The notes: generated by a model not told the origin, from the sequence alone. 64,000 nt of DNA from Diplonema papillatum (GCA_030068145.1 JAPJBO010000245.1:62001-126000); one strand, 5' to 3'. Positions 43,301 to 54,985 are shown, counted from the stretch's first letter. Numbers and translations: made by a program.

Positions 43301-46300
43301 AAAGTATGCCAATGCTGCAGGGAATAGTTGCCTAGACCTCTTGAGTTTGTGCTAACCACGAATTGGGGAGTCGGGAGAACCTACAAAGCCAAAAGCAGGA
43401 CCGACCCCCCCCGTTCGTGAGTCAACTCAACTATTCTCAGCGTCTTTTCATGCCTTTTAGTGACGGTATTTTCCTTCTTTACCGTGGACTTTCTGGACTC
43501 TATAGAGTTGTCGTACTCGAAAAAGAGGAAACCCCCCCGGCGGACCTGCTGCTTCTCCGCGCGCAGCTGGCCCTCCAAGGAGGCCAACTCCGCCCGCCCG
43601 CCCGCCGCGCGCGCGTCGAGGGCGCGCTGGAGGTCGTCCCGCTGCTCGGCGGCCGCCGCGAGCTCCTGCAGGGCCTGCCGGAGCCGCGCCTCGACGGCGG
43701 CGAGGTCCGCCTGCTTCGCCTTGACCTGCGCCTGCGCGGCGGCGAGCCCTTGCTGGTGGAGCGCCGCTCTTTCGAGGTCCCGCGCCCGCGCCGCGGCGGC
43801 CGCGGCTTCGGCGGCCGCGTCGGCGTCGCCGAGGGCGGCCTGCAGGTCGCGGTGCGTCGCCTTGAGCTTTGCGTTGTCCGCGGTCAGGGCGTCGACGGTG
43901 TCCTGCCAGGACTTGGCGTGGCGCTTCGCGGCCGCGTGGGCGTCGCGTTCGTCGTCGAGCTGCTGCTTCGCGGACCGGAGCGCGGCTTCCGCGGCCTCCA
44001 GCGCGGTGGTGAGCTCGTCGATGACCGCGTCGGAGGCCCGCTTCGCGTCGCGGTCGGCGGCCTGCGCCTCGAACTGGGCCCGCAGCCGCTGCACGGCTTC
44101 CGCGTGGGCCCGCTCGGCTTCGGCGGCCTCCCGCTGGAGCTCGGCGACCGTCCGCCGCAGCTTCGCCGCGTCGCCCTCCGCCTGCTCGAGCTTCGCCGCC
44201 GCCTTCGCGAGCGACCGCTTCAGCTCGGCGGCCGCCGCGTGGCTCTCGCCCAGCCTCTCCTCCATCTCCATCCTCCCCTGCTGCAGCTTCAATCGCAGGT
44301 CCTCCGCGGTCTCGTTCGCTTCTTGCGCCTGGGGATGAGATTTTCTTGCGAGTTCAATTTTTCACGTGAAAGGTGGCTTTGCTCTGGAGCAGGCTGAGGA
44401 GGGTCGTCGTGAAGGCTCTCGTGTGCCAGGGATTTTGATTTCAGCAACACAAGTTCTGTCTGTTGCTGGCACTCAAAGAAAACCTTCTGTCAATGCGGGA
44501 GGGAAAACTCAAAGGGTTTGATTGGCGACGCCTGGTGCGAAACCGATATGAACAATTCTTCTTCTGTTCATGCACACCTTGATCTTCAGAGAAGAGATCT
44601 CTTGCAGCTTCTCGAGGAGGGAGGCGCGGTTGCCCGCGCGCTCCTCTTCCAAGTGCTCCGCGGTTTTTGCGTGCAGCGCCTGGTACCGGGCGGCCTCCTC
44701 GCGCGCGGCGGCGGCTTCGATGGTCAACCGCGAGACGTCGGCTTCCAAGCGGTGCGCCCGGGTGGCGTTCTCGTCGGCCTCGGCCTGCGACGCGGACACG
44801 CGCTCCTGCAGGATGCGCCTCTCGGCGACGAACGACGCCCGCAGCGACTCCACCGAAGCGTCGTTGCGCGTCCGAAGCCCTGCAACCTCGTCCTTCGCGT
44901 CGCGCAGCATCCGCTCCAGGGACGCGAGCTTGTCCTCGAGCCTCTCCTTCTCCCTCGCCGCGACGTCCTTCACCCTCCCCACGGTGCTCTGCGAGGCGGC
45001 TTCGTACTCCCTCCGCTCGACGTCGAAGCGCGCGACCAGGTCCCGCGCGTCGCCGTGCCTTTCGGCCTCCTCGAGCTTCTCCGCGCACTCCGCCAACTCC
45101 TTCTGCAGGTCGCCGACCCGCCGCTGCAACTCTTCGTTCGCGCCGCGCAGCGCGGCGTTCTTCTCGTCGGTGCCGTCGGGGCGCGGCTGCTGCCCGGTGC
45201 GGGAGGACGGCGAGCGCCGCGACGCCATTTCGAAGTCGCCCGGCGACGAAGCCGCGGGCGGCGGCGGCGTCGCGTCTTCCGCACGTGGCGTGAAAGGGCG
45301 CCGGCTGTCAAGTGTGCGTGCGTGTGTCGTGTGTGGCACACATCAAAGGCGATAGTACTGAGCCTCGCAGTTTTGAGGACCTATTGCTCGCTCGTTTGCC
45401 CACTCCGGGATCTGGGGGGGTGTCAATTCGTCTAGCCTGCCCTCCAGGAGTCCGAAGGCTGGGACCCCGTTCTGCGAAACGTGCAGCACACACAGCTTTT
45501 CGGGTGAAAAAGAGGGGGGTATCTGAGTTTAATGTTTACGCAGACATTCGGCTCGTGAATCCTCGTTTGGAGACACCAGTCGGGTGGGGAGTTTGGCTGG
45601 GGCAGCACATCTGCTACACATTAACGCAGGTATCCTAAGGCAAGCTCAGCGGAACAGAATTCTCGCGTAGAGCATACGGGTAAAAGCTTGCTCGATCATC
45701 GAGTCGATGTGCACACGATCTTCAGTACCGATCCTCAGTGTGAAAGCATGGCCTAACGATCCGTTGGTCTCGCTTTGCCTCTCATGCGTTTTTGGTGCTG
45801 GGGTACAGGAAACGTTTTTTTTATACCTGCCGAGGTCCATGCCGAGCACCGCGATTTCAGCGAGAGCGTCGCTCAGCTGCGCCCGGAGCAGGGCGACCTC
45901 GTCGTCGCGGGCCCTGCTGCCGGCGCCGGCGGCGGTGAGGGCGTGGAGCTTGCCGGCGAGCGACGCGTTGGCCGCGTGCGCGCCGTGCAGCTCGGCTTCG
46001 AGGCCCCGGACGAGCTCGGCCTGCCCGGCGGCGGGAACTCCCAGCTCGAGGGCGGCGCGGAGCTGCGCGTTGTCGGCGAGGGCCGACTCGAGGTCGGCGG
46101 CAAGCCGGCGCTCGGCGGCGCGCGGCTGCTCGGCGCAGGCGCGGAGCTGCGCGCGCAGCGACCCGATCTCGGCGCAGCAGGCGTCGATCTCGGCCAGCAG
46201 CTCGCCGGGCGACCGGAACCCGGCGCCCGGCGCCCGCACCGGCGACGCACCGCCGCCGCCGCCGCCCTGCGCCGCGCGCAGCTGCGACCGCAGCTGCACG

Positions 46301-47589
46301 ATCTCCGTGAAGCACCGGTTCAGCTCGTCTTCCAACGACACGGGAACCGCCACCGCCGCGGGGTGGTGCACGGGCGGGGGCGCCGCGCGGACGAACGGAG
46401 CGTAGCCGCACCTGGGCGACAGGTGGACGGGGTCCGCCGCCGGAATCGACGGGGAGAACAGGCGGTGGAGGGTCGGCGGGGTGGCCGCCGGGGCGTCGAC
46501 GCCGGCGGCGTGTATCTCGTCCCTGCAGCGGGTCATGTCCGCGAGGATCGAGTGCAGGAGGTCGTGCGGTATGTGGCCTTGGGGGTTCGGCGAGCACAGC
46601 GCCCGCTGGAGGGTGAGAATGCAGCGGTGGAGGTCGCCCGCAAGGTGGTCGGCGCGGTGGAGGGCGGGCTGCGGGGTGGCCGGGTCGGCCAGGGAGCGCT
46701 TCAAGACGTCGATTTCGGACTCGCACGCCGTCTTGTACCGGGCCTGGGCGGCGGCGCCGTCGGTGAGGGCGGCGACGTGCGCCCGCAGGGCGTCGACCTC
46801 CGTCATGAGCGCCGCGGTCCTCGAGTTCGCGTTGTCCGTCAGCGCCACCTGCGCGTCGAGCGCGCGCTGCAGGGACTCGTTGCCCAGGCGCAGCCGCGCC
46901 TCGGCCGGCGCGCCGCCGGCCAGCCGCTCCTGCAAGCCGGCGTTCCGCTCGGCGAGCTCCGCCACCGCGCGGCCGGCCTCGCCCTGCAGCCTCTCCTCCC
47001 TGCTGGCCCACTCGTCCGCCCACTCCGCCTCCTTCCTCTGCAGGTCTTCGCACGCCCGCGTCGCGCACTTCAAAAGCTCCGCGTCCGCGTCCCTGAGCCC
47101 CGGCATCATCGAGCGGGCCGAGACGCCCGGCGCCCTCGCTTTTTCAGCCTCCAGCTGGTAGGCGAGGCTGGTGTTCTCCCGGGTCAAATCCGCGACCAAG
47201 TCGGACAGCCGCGCGAGCTCGCTCCCGTCCGGTTGGAACGCGCCGATGTTCTGGAGCCGGGCGCACTCCGCCTTCGACGCCGCGAGCTGAGATTCGAGCC
47301 ACGACCGCTCCCCCGCCGCGGCCGCGAGGCGGTCGCGCAGCGCCTCGCACGACTGGCAGCCCAGCGCGGAAGGCAGCATCCCCGGGGGCACCGGCGCGGC
47401 AACGGCCGGCAGCCCGGCGGCCGCGCGCGCCAGCGCGCCGGGCGACGCCGGGGCCGCGAACGGAAGCCCGCGCGGCACCGTCGCCGAGAGGTGCATGCGG
47501 AACGCGTCGCCGCCGGTCTCTTCGCGAAGCCGGAACGCGGGCGACGGTGGCCCGCCCGGGGACCGCACTGCCGGCCTCGATACGTTCAT
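40337..47589 (-). CDS. Large coiled-coil protein, 1664 residues, six exons
   Basis: Exons: 45827-47589, 44578-45304, 43546-44328, 41945-42913, 40982-41572 and 40337-40498. They total 4995 nt (1665 codons), with every junction in phase and introns of 522, 249, 632, 372 and 483 bp. The start is the ATG giving MNVSRPAV, as the frame upstream has only GTG. Residues 1-90 are Pro/Gly/Ala-rich. From about 90 to 1400 the protein is long heptad-type coiled coil (for example LEEAERHGDARDLVARFDVE and AALEKERKALAVESKLNKEL), like centrosomal, flagellar or myosin-tail rods. Exon 5 holds a distinct helical region (ELVQAIMELRRVLKEAAKEA) followed by a Ser/Pro-rich stretch. Exon 6 is a basic Ser/Arg tail that could be phosphorylated. 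A structural cytoskeletal role is likely, but the family is not identifiable. Confidence 0.85.
40685..40915. repeat. Tandem repeat in intron 5 of the coiled-coil gene
   Basis: Units contain GCCTCTCGTGC, then GGTGCTAGCATCG, then AAATCTTAGTTT and GTTTAGGCA, repeated two to three times. Parts recur in intron 1 of the same gene (GCCTCTCATGCGTTTTTGGT near 45778; GAGTTTAATGTTTACGCAG near 45524). The segment at 40508-40565 of this intron is a dispersed repeat shared with 9768-9830. Confidence 0.65.
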
Positions 47590-48154
47590 ACCATACGTGC
47601 CATACGGCTGGGCAGCCACCCCTTCCCCTTACCACCCTCACCTTACCAAACTCTTCAGCTCAACTCAGCATCTCAAAGTACAGTGATGTAGGGAAATTGG
47701 TAGGTAGGCACTTGACCCGCGGGCTCTTCCGTACTGCCATGCGCGCTTCTGTCAGTAGACCCCCGGCCGGATCTAATTGTTGTCAAAGTGGTACGAAAAG
47801 AAAGGGTGCCCAAACGGTGGGAAGGTTGGGCTGGGGGAAAGGTCGAGCTATCGCTGGGCGATCAGTACCACCGCGAAAGTACCGAGACGGCGAAACTACT
47901 GACAGAGCATCTGAGAGCTGGTAGTGCACGGCCAAGCTTTGGGCAAGCATTGCGCTCATTCGTTCGTTTTTTTTTTTTTGGGAACATCGGACCACGACAG
48001 GAGGCGCGAACACGCGAGCGAAGAAGGCTTAAATGCTTGGGTCCACGGCAAGGTGTGGAAGCCGCCGCAGCTTCTACCTTATTATTTCCGGTATCAATCA
48101 AAGGACGTGAGTAGAAAACCAGGTCGACGGCACGCGAGGGTGCAACGACCGCTG
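47590..48154. other. Intergenic, nothing recognised
   Basis: Spacer between two same-strand genes. A T12 run lies near 47970. No RNA gene or repeat is seen. Confidence 0.45.
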
Positions 48155-49740
48155 CTACATAGGCATCTGCTCTTGTATGACCTTGAGGATGCGCAGGATG
48201 CGCGTTTGCGCCGTGGCATTAGGCATGTGACTGCGCGCGATGGTGAGGGACTGCACCATGTTGCTGTCGCGGATATCGTATATCTGCTCTTCGTAGCGCA
48301 AGAGAACCAGCAGGATGGAGACGATGTCAGCAGCCATGTTCTCAGACGATGGGTACAGCCGGAGGGCATGCGAGAGCATGCCCACGAGTCGGCTGTGCCG
48401 CAGCACGCCGACCCTCTCGGAGTTGTATGCAGAGGCCGCATACTGCTGTTCCGTCAGCTCACCCCGCGCGAACTCGCCGAGGAACATGATGCATGCTTCT
48501 ATGACCGGCTCGGCTTGCTGGACCATTTCCTTCTTGCTCGCCATTTTTTCGCGGATCGCCAGCATCGTGAAGCCGAGCGACAACCGCAGCTTGTCGACTG
48601 CGATCTTCGGCAACTCCGCTTGCGCGACTTGGACAGACCACCGGTTCGAAAACGCGCACGCCCCGCGCAAAATGGATGAAACCAACGCACCATTCACATT
48701 GAATGTCCTGCGAGAGTTCCACGTTGCTGGCCTCACGACCCGCGCGAGCTTGTACACCCACTTCGCGTCTGCCAGGGAGGTGATAACCCTGAAGTCCTCG
48801 GCGGAGTACAGGAACAGGATGATGCGCGCCGCGACCCTGATGGCATCGTTTTCACGGAACTTCTGCAGCGCCTCGCTATCGCGAGGGCCCGCACGCAAGA
48901 AGCTGGCCTCAATTAGCGCAAAATCTTCTGCGCGAATCTCCGTCAGAAGCGCGGCGTCGCAGGTCACCAGGTCGTACAGCAGTCGATTGAACGTCACTGC
49001 AGATTTCGGCAGCTCCCGCCTCGCCCCCTCGAACTCGGGTGAAGACACCCGCCGCCACCAACGCAGGATCGGATGCACAACCGCGACCTCTCGGAGGATC
49101 GACGTCTTCTGTAGACCGGCCGCAGCTTTTACGACGACTGAGGGGTTTTTAGCGCGAAGTTGGTGTCATTTTGTGGTTCGTGATTCTTGTTACCGTGACA
49201 GCTTGAACATTGTTGACAACTCAAAAAAAAAAAAGTTCACGCCGCTTTTCAAAATGCCACGCATCCCTTGTAGGAATTCAAAATACCTGACAGCAAAGTA
49301 ATGGCTGCAAGAAATGCTTTCTTCCCTTCCTCACTCGCTTCTTTTTGCGTTTTGTAAACATAGCGAGCGGTCGCTTCGAGAATCTGATGACTGTCCAACA
49401 GCTCGTTCATGTACTCCGGAAGCCACTGCAGAGTGCGCGACAAGATGCCCGCAGCCAGAGCTGTAACTTCAAGATCGTCGTTTTGGAGTAATGAAATGAG
49501 AAGATGAACAGGTCGCTTGGCACTATCCAGATTTAGAAACGACCCCCACGCATTAAAGTGACAGTCGAGTTCTGACAAGTCGCCTGCTGCCGGCGGGTCG
49601 AAACTGCTCAGAGTGATTTGCAGGTCGTCAAGCAGCGCAAAGATGGCAGACGAATCCCCTCGCAAGATGGTCTTTGTCATGTTTCGCTTCGTGCGTTCAA
49701 GCGCATCACGAACTGCGTGCGGCAGTGTCTCGGCCGTCAT
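48155..49740 (-). CDS. Helical ARM/HEAT-like protein, unknown function
   Basis: Two exons, 49287-49740 and 48155-49125, join in phase (1 then 2) across a 161-bp intron (CTGTCAG/GTATTT to GTAAAAG/CTGC), giving 474 residues. The start is the ATG at 49740 (MTAETLP). The protein is almost entirely amphipathic helix with leucine-rich pairs such as LLISLLQNDDLEVTALAAGI and NMAADIVSILLVLLRYEEQI, the pattern of ARM or HEAT repeats. No catalytic motif, signal peptide or membrane segment is seen. The acceptor AAAAG is weaker than others in the window; TCTACAG 17 nt on is stronger but breaks the frame. It lies directly beside the left end of element E5. Confidence 0.8.
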
Positions 49741-50144
49741 GCGAACTAACCCCACGTACTGTATTTCGTGTTGCCACGAAACAGACTCCACCGATACACA
49801 GCGCGCGAACGAGGTCTTTCGCCAAGCAACAGCAGTGTTAAAATTGTTTGCCGTCCGCCGTCGAAGAGGCGCGGCTACAAAACGTCGCATCTCGCCTTCC
49901 TTTCTCTCCCCCGGCCTGTTATTCCAACTGCGACCCATCAGTGTGAGACTTAGCTATAGCTAGCTGATAGCTAGCTATAGCTAGCTAGCTATAGCTGAAA
50001 ATAGCTAAAATAGCTAAAATAGCTGACTGAGCATTTTCAACGGAAATGTCACTATTCCGACTATTTTCTCGGATGTTGTGCCGTTTTCCACAGTTTACCG
50101 GGATTTTTCAGGCAGATGATCAGCATGAGGCACACCGTGCTACC

Positions 50145-50405
50145 CCCCCCCAGGCATCTTGTTAAGAACCATCCATCCATCCATCAGCCGGCTGACCCCC
50201 CCCCCTCAGGCTATTTTCACTGTGGAGGGGGGAGACGCTACCTGTCACACTCTAAGGTGGTCACCACGGTGGGCGGTCAGAAAAAAAAAAAAATTTTTTT
50301 TTTTGCCCCAAATACCCCAAATACCACACTTTGGAAAATTTTTGTGGGCCCACTTTTGGCAGGCATTTCACCTTATAGAATTTGACCACCCAGCCTCCAA
50401 GGCAC
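50145..50405 (-). mobile_element. Second copy of the dispersed repeat at 8280-8638
   Basis: On the minus strand it follows the 8370-8636 sequence with few changes, from TGCCTTGGNGGCTGGGTGG to AACAAGATGCCTGGG. About 11 bp present at 8405 (a GGTCAAAATTC repeat) is missing here. Confidence 0.75.
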
Positions 50406-50433
50406 CGTCAGCCGAGCTTGTCAGAGCTTGCTG

Positions 50434-50548
50434 AATAGTTCTATAATGGGCACAAAGTTAAGAACAGTTCTATAATGGGCAAAAAGTTAAGAATAGTTCT
50501 ATAATGGGCACAAAGTTAAGAAAATGTGCTATAATGGGAATTAGCCCC
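50434..50548. repeat. Solo terminal array of the E1/E2/E3 family
   Basis: Four units of 27-29 bp containing CTATAATGGGCACAAAGTTA end in CTATAATGGGAATTAGCCCC. Read inverted, this is GGGGCTAATTCCCATTATAG, the family terminus followed by its array. No opposite end is found nearby. Just beyond is a palindrome, GCGCCAGAAAAC with GTTTTCTGGCGC (50568-50600). Confidence 0.6.
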
Positions 50549-50879
50549 GCGCCAATCGCGCCAAACGCGCCAGAAAACAGGGTTTTCTGGCGCGGCTGGC
50601 GCAGGAGCCACACTGGGCATTCTGAGTTCTCGTTTCTTTTTCTCTCTTGTGCCGTTTCAGCAAAGATCCCCTTCATTGGCCGCCTGGCTTTGTTTGCACT
50701 ACAAGACGCATTTCATTCGCTCTTCTTGATTCCTTGCAGTGGCTTACTTGCAGCTAAGTCGACTCGACAGCTTGAGAGAGACAGCTGCTCTCAGTCACAG
50801 CATGACGATGGTGGCAATGAGGATTGAACCCGAGACAAGAAACGAATACAATTTGTGTTGCAATCACTACCAAATGCAA

Positions 50880-51366
50880 ATTAGTGACCAACTGGGAAAG
50901 AAGTTGCAAATGAGTGATGTATCGGGAAAGAAGTTGCAAATGAGTGATGTATCGGGAAAGAAGTTGTAAATGAGTGATGTATCGGGAAAGAAGTTGCAAA
51001 TGAGTGATGTATTGGGAAAGAAGTTGCAAATGAGTGATGTATCGGGAAAGAAGTTGTAAATGAGTGATGTATCGGGAAAGAAGTTGCAAATGAGTGATGT
51101 ATCGGGAAAGAAGTTGCAAATGAGTGATGTATCGGGAAAGAAGTTGCAAATGAGTGATGTATCGGGAAAGAAGTTGCAAATGAGTGATGTATTGGTGATG
51201 TATTGGGAAAGAAGTTGCAGGTGAGTGATGTTTCGGGAAAGAAGTTGTAAATGAGTGATGTATTGGGAAAGAAGTTGACCGTGTGTGATGTATTGGGAAA
51301 GAAGTTGCGAATGAGTGATGTATTGGGAAAAAAGATGCGAATGAGTGATGTATTGGGAATCCACCC
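50880..51366. repeat. 30-bp tandem array, about 16 copies, with a family-type terminus
   Basis: Unit GAAGTTGCAAATGAGTGATG followed by TATCGGGAAA, period 30, with small variants. The array ends GTATTGGGAATCCACCC; inverted this is GGGTGGATTCCCAATAC, close to the E3 terminus (GGGTCAAATCCCATTCAC). No mirror array is seen, so it may be a solo or broken element. Confidence 0.85.
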
Positions 51367-51399
51367 ATGCTAGAAAGCTGCAAAGAAAAGTGTCAGCCG

Positions 51400-53054
51400 C
51401 ATAGCTGTCAGCCACAAGGTAGCCACTAGTGGCTAATTGGGAGCCACAAAGTAGCCACAAACCTTGTGGCTACCTTTGTGGCTAATTATGCAAAATTTTG
51501 ATACCCAGGAAAACCAGTTTTTCGGCCAGAAAATGCATCTAAAACACAATTTCTGATGACTTTGACAGGTTTTTGGGCCCGAATTTGGGTAAGCTGCTTC
51601 GCCCTGGCCTCGTATCCTCAGCCGCGAGTCAGCGGCAACGTTGGCAACTCTATCAGTAACTTCGTACAACACTGCAAGTAATTCAAGGCTTGAAAAGTTC
51701 AGAAAACAACAACAAGCTGCATCTTGCCAACACGGTCGCAGCACCAATGCTAATGCCATAGTTCTGGTACATTTTGAGTCAGAGAGTGCACCGGAGGAAG
51801 ACGAACCCGTCGAAAGCGATGTTGATATTTCAGACCGCAGAGTCAGTACGAAGCTGCCAATGCTTCTGTTGCCAAGTTTTGGAGCAGGCAAGGAATCAAT
51901 TTAGTTCAAAGGGTCGCTTGTCCGCAAACCCGTTTCAGTTGCGGGGTGCATAGTCTCCAACTTTTCCTGCTAAAGGACCCAAACCACGCCGGTGACAGCC
52001 GTACTAGTAACGGCGATGCACTGATATTCTAAGATACCCAAGGTTAAACAGGACAGCAACGACCCAGCAAACGGAGCATTTCACAATTACGACAGCTCTT
52101 CTACTCGGTACCCCGTCACCAGCGAGTTTGCTTGCTTGCTTGCAAAGTGCACAGAGCTCGCAACTTCACACGGCAGCAGGCATAGTTACTATGATAGTAC
52201 AGCAGGAGCACACTGACAGTGTGACTGACTCCCTGTAACAGCTGTCACTGAGTGGCACTGTTACACTTGTTGCAATCAGCGTCCGAAAGAGTTCAAGGAG
52301 GAGCCAAAGATCCGAGAAAAGTAGCGGGGGCAATCTCTCACACGTCTTGGAAATTCCTCGCAGGCTCCTGTAGCACAGGCCCAGCCAAGGCACAAGGGAA
52401 AGTTGAAAGTGACTGACTTGCGACAATACCAGTCCAGCAGGGCAGCACGGGCCGCAGGCCCGCGGCAGGGAGCTCAAGCTCAGTCACCATCCGCCAGCTC
52501 CTGACTATTATCAGACGGCTGCCACGTTTTCTTTGCAGCTTTCTGGCAGCATTCAAATCTGTTTGGCTGCGGCGGTACTTGCCGCTCTCTCCCACTCCTC
52601 CTCTGGGGTCATTCAAGAGGCTCGGAGAGCGCCGGTCGCTGGTTGAGAGGCCCTCTCAGAGGGTTTCAGGACAGAAATGGTAAGCGCTTTGCAAGTAGAA
52701 TGGGTCTGTCACTCTCGCCAACCTGAATTATGCATGATTCTGTGTGCATAATGCCTACTACTACTTTGGTAGCAGTAGCGGTTTAGTAAACCGTTTACCA
52801 ATGGTACCCCAGGGTGCGCAACCAGGATGCCGAGCCCAGGGTGTAGCAACTAACCCGTATTCTGGCCCAAAACCCTGTCAAAATCGTCAGAAAACGTGTT
52901 TCAGATGCATTTTCTGGCCGAAAAAGTTAGTTCCACGCGGTTTTCCGTGAGACCAAAATTTTGCATAATTAGCCACAAAGGTAGCCACAAGGTTTGTGGC
53001 TACTTTGTGGCTAAATGGGGCCACAATGTGGCAACCTTGTGGCTGACAGCTATG
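51400..53054. mobile_element. Element E6 with about 200-bp inverted repeats
   Basis: The ends start CATAGCTGTCAGCCACAAGG and stay about 80-85% alike over roughly 200 bp (51400-51610 and 52830-53054). They include GTGGCTACCTTTGTGGCTAA and TTTTTCGGCCAGAAAATGCA. TCAGCCG flanks both sides if E2 is removed. The 1.2-kb core has short open frames (51641-51904 plus; 52338-52616 minus) without a recognised domain. Between 52430 and 52560 it contains an inverted copy of the very sequence into which it is inserted. Confidence 0.75.
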
Positions 53055-53056
53055 TC

Positions 53057-54908
53057 GAGTCAATACCCAAGATAGTACGGTTTTTCTTAGAGTTGATCAA
53101 GATAGTACATGTTTCCTTAGAGTTACCCATTATAGTACATACCTCTTAGAGTTGATCAAGATAGTACATGTTTCCTTAGAGTTGCCCATTATAGTACATC
53201 CCAAGATAGTACGGTTTTTCTTAGAGTTGATCAAGATAGTACATGTTTCCTTAGAGTTGATCAAGATAGTACATGTTTCCTTAGAGTTGTCCATGATAGT
53301 ACGTTTTGCTCTGGTACGGTCTCTTATCCTGTTCTGTTCTGTCCTGAACGAAGCCCGGGCAAAACGAGGCTGGGATAAGGTCCAAAACAGTACGTTTCCC
53401 GAGTTTGTGCCCAAAACAGCACCTTTTCCTGTTTGTGCCCAAAAGAGTACTTTGTTCTAACTTGAGTGCGGGTCCAAGTTTTGAGTCCAAGTTGTGTCCA
53501 AGTTTCTGCAGAACCAGGTTCGGTTAGCAAATCCAGACTCTCATCGAATCAAGGACCAAAATGGCAAGGTTTGCTGCCATGCCGATCAAAAACTGAAACA
53601 CAACAGGCATCAATTCCCCTCAGCCGGGTTTTCCTCGCGTGCAGCACGGTGCACCGCGTTTGAGACCCAAGTTTGGGACCCAAGTTTGGGACCCAAGTTT
53701 GGGACCCAAGTTTGGGACCCAAGTTTGGGACCCAAGTTTGGGACCCAAGTTTGGGACCCAAGTTTGGGACCCAAGTTTGGGACCCAAGTTTGGGACCCAA
53801 GTTTGGGACCCAAGTTTGGGACCCAAGTTTGGGACCCAAGTTTGGGACCCAAGTTTGGGACCCAAGTTTGGGACCCAAGTTTGGGACCCAAGTTTGGGAC
53901 CCAAGTTTGGGACCCAAGTTTGGGACCCAAGTTTGGGACCCAAGTTTGGGACCCAAGTTTGGGACCCAAGTTTGGGACCCAAGTTTGGGACCCAAGTTTG
54001 GGACCCAAGTTTGGGACCCAAGTTTGGGACCCAAGTTTGGGACCCAAGTTTGGGACCCAAGTTTGGGACCCAAGTTTGGGACCCAAGTTTGGGACCCAAG
54101 TTTGGGACCCAAGTTTGGGACCCAAGTTTGGGACCCAAGTTTGGGACCCAAGTTTGGGACCCAAGTTTGGGACCCAAGTTTGGGACCCAAGTTTGGGACC
54201 CAAGTTTGGGACCCAAGTTTGGGACCCAAGTTTGGGACCCAAGTTTGGGACCCAAGTTTGGGACCCAAGTTTGGGACCCAAGTTTGGGACCCAAGTTTGG
54301 GACCCAAGTTTGGGACCCAAGTTTGGGACCCAAGTTTGGGACCCAAGTTTGGGACCCAAGTTTGGGACCCAAGTTTGGGACCCAAGTTTGGGACCCAAGT
54401 TTGGGACCCAAGTTTGGGACCCAAGTTTGGGACCCAAGTTTGGGACCCAAGTTTGGGACCCAAGTTTGGGACCCAAGTTTGGGACCCAAGTTTGGGACCC
54501 AAGTTTGGGACCCAAGTTTGGGACCCAAGTTTGGGACCCAAGTTTGGGACCCAAGTTTGGGACCCAAGTTTGGAACTCAAGTTTTGGGCACAAACTCAGG
54601 TCCGAGTCAGGAAACCGTACTCTTTTGGTATTTCACCCAACCAGCAGCCCGTGCCTGGGCCACGGCTGGGAGGGGGGTCTCTAAAAAAAACGAAGAAAAA
54701 GCAAAAACTACGGTTTCTGTGCATTTTTCTTGCATTTCTGGGGGCCTTCCAGGAGTTTCAAGTGTGTGTACTATAATGGGCAACTCTAAGGAAACATGTA
54801 CTATAATGGGCAACTCTAAGGAAACATGTACTATCTTGGGTAACTCTAAGAGGTATGTACTATAATGGGTAACTCTAAGAAAGTGTGTACTATAATGGGA
54901 AATGACCC
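53057..54908. mobile_element. Transposon E2 (E1/E1b/E3 family) with central 14-bp array
   Basis: The 9-bp AGCTATGTC flanks both sides (53048-53056 and 54909-54917). The ends are GAGTCAATACCCA and, inverted, GGGTCATTTCCCATTATAG. About seven units of 27-30 bp (CTTAGAGTTGCCCATTATAG with TACATGTTTC) lie inside the left end and about four inverted ones inside the right end. The centre is a 14-bp array. Sequence between arrays (CAAAACAGTACGTTTCCC and GAGTTTGTGCCCAAAA) also resembles E1 near 18710-18750. No transposase is seen. It is inserted in the last bases of E6. Confidence 0.88.
53662..54573. repeat. 14-bp satellite in E2, about 65 copies, unit GGGACCCAAGTTTG
   Basis: Essentially perfect tandem over about 912 bp. 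Each unit holds CCCAA-GT-TTGGG, palindromic. It is open in all frames, so the 300-400-codon frames are artefacts. Confidence 0.98.
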
Positions 54909-54985
54909 AGCTATGTCAGCCGTCTGATAATAGTCAGGAGCTGGCGGATGGTGACTGAGCTTGAGCTCCCTGCCGCGGGCCTGCG

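Noticed and set aside
45775..47691. Plus-strand frame of 638 codons opposite the coiled-coil gene
   Set aside because: Antisense shadow of a very GC-rich gene; the minus strand gives heptad repeats and phase-matched introns. The plus-strand frames at 4505-6265, 26894-28183, 28005-29527, 41-42.9 kb and 43.4-45.3 kb are the same.
50880..51366. CRISPR-like array of 30-bp repeats
   Set aside because: Repeats are contiguous with no unique spacers, in a eukaryotic transposon nest. The ~30-bp arrays of E1-E3 were rejected for the same reason.
52338..52616. Transposase fragment in the core of E6
   Set aside because: The 92-codon frame has no recognisable catalytic motif or domain; too little to support a call.
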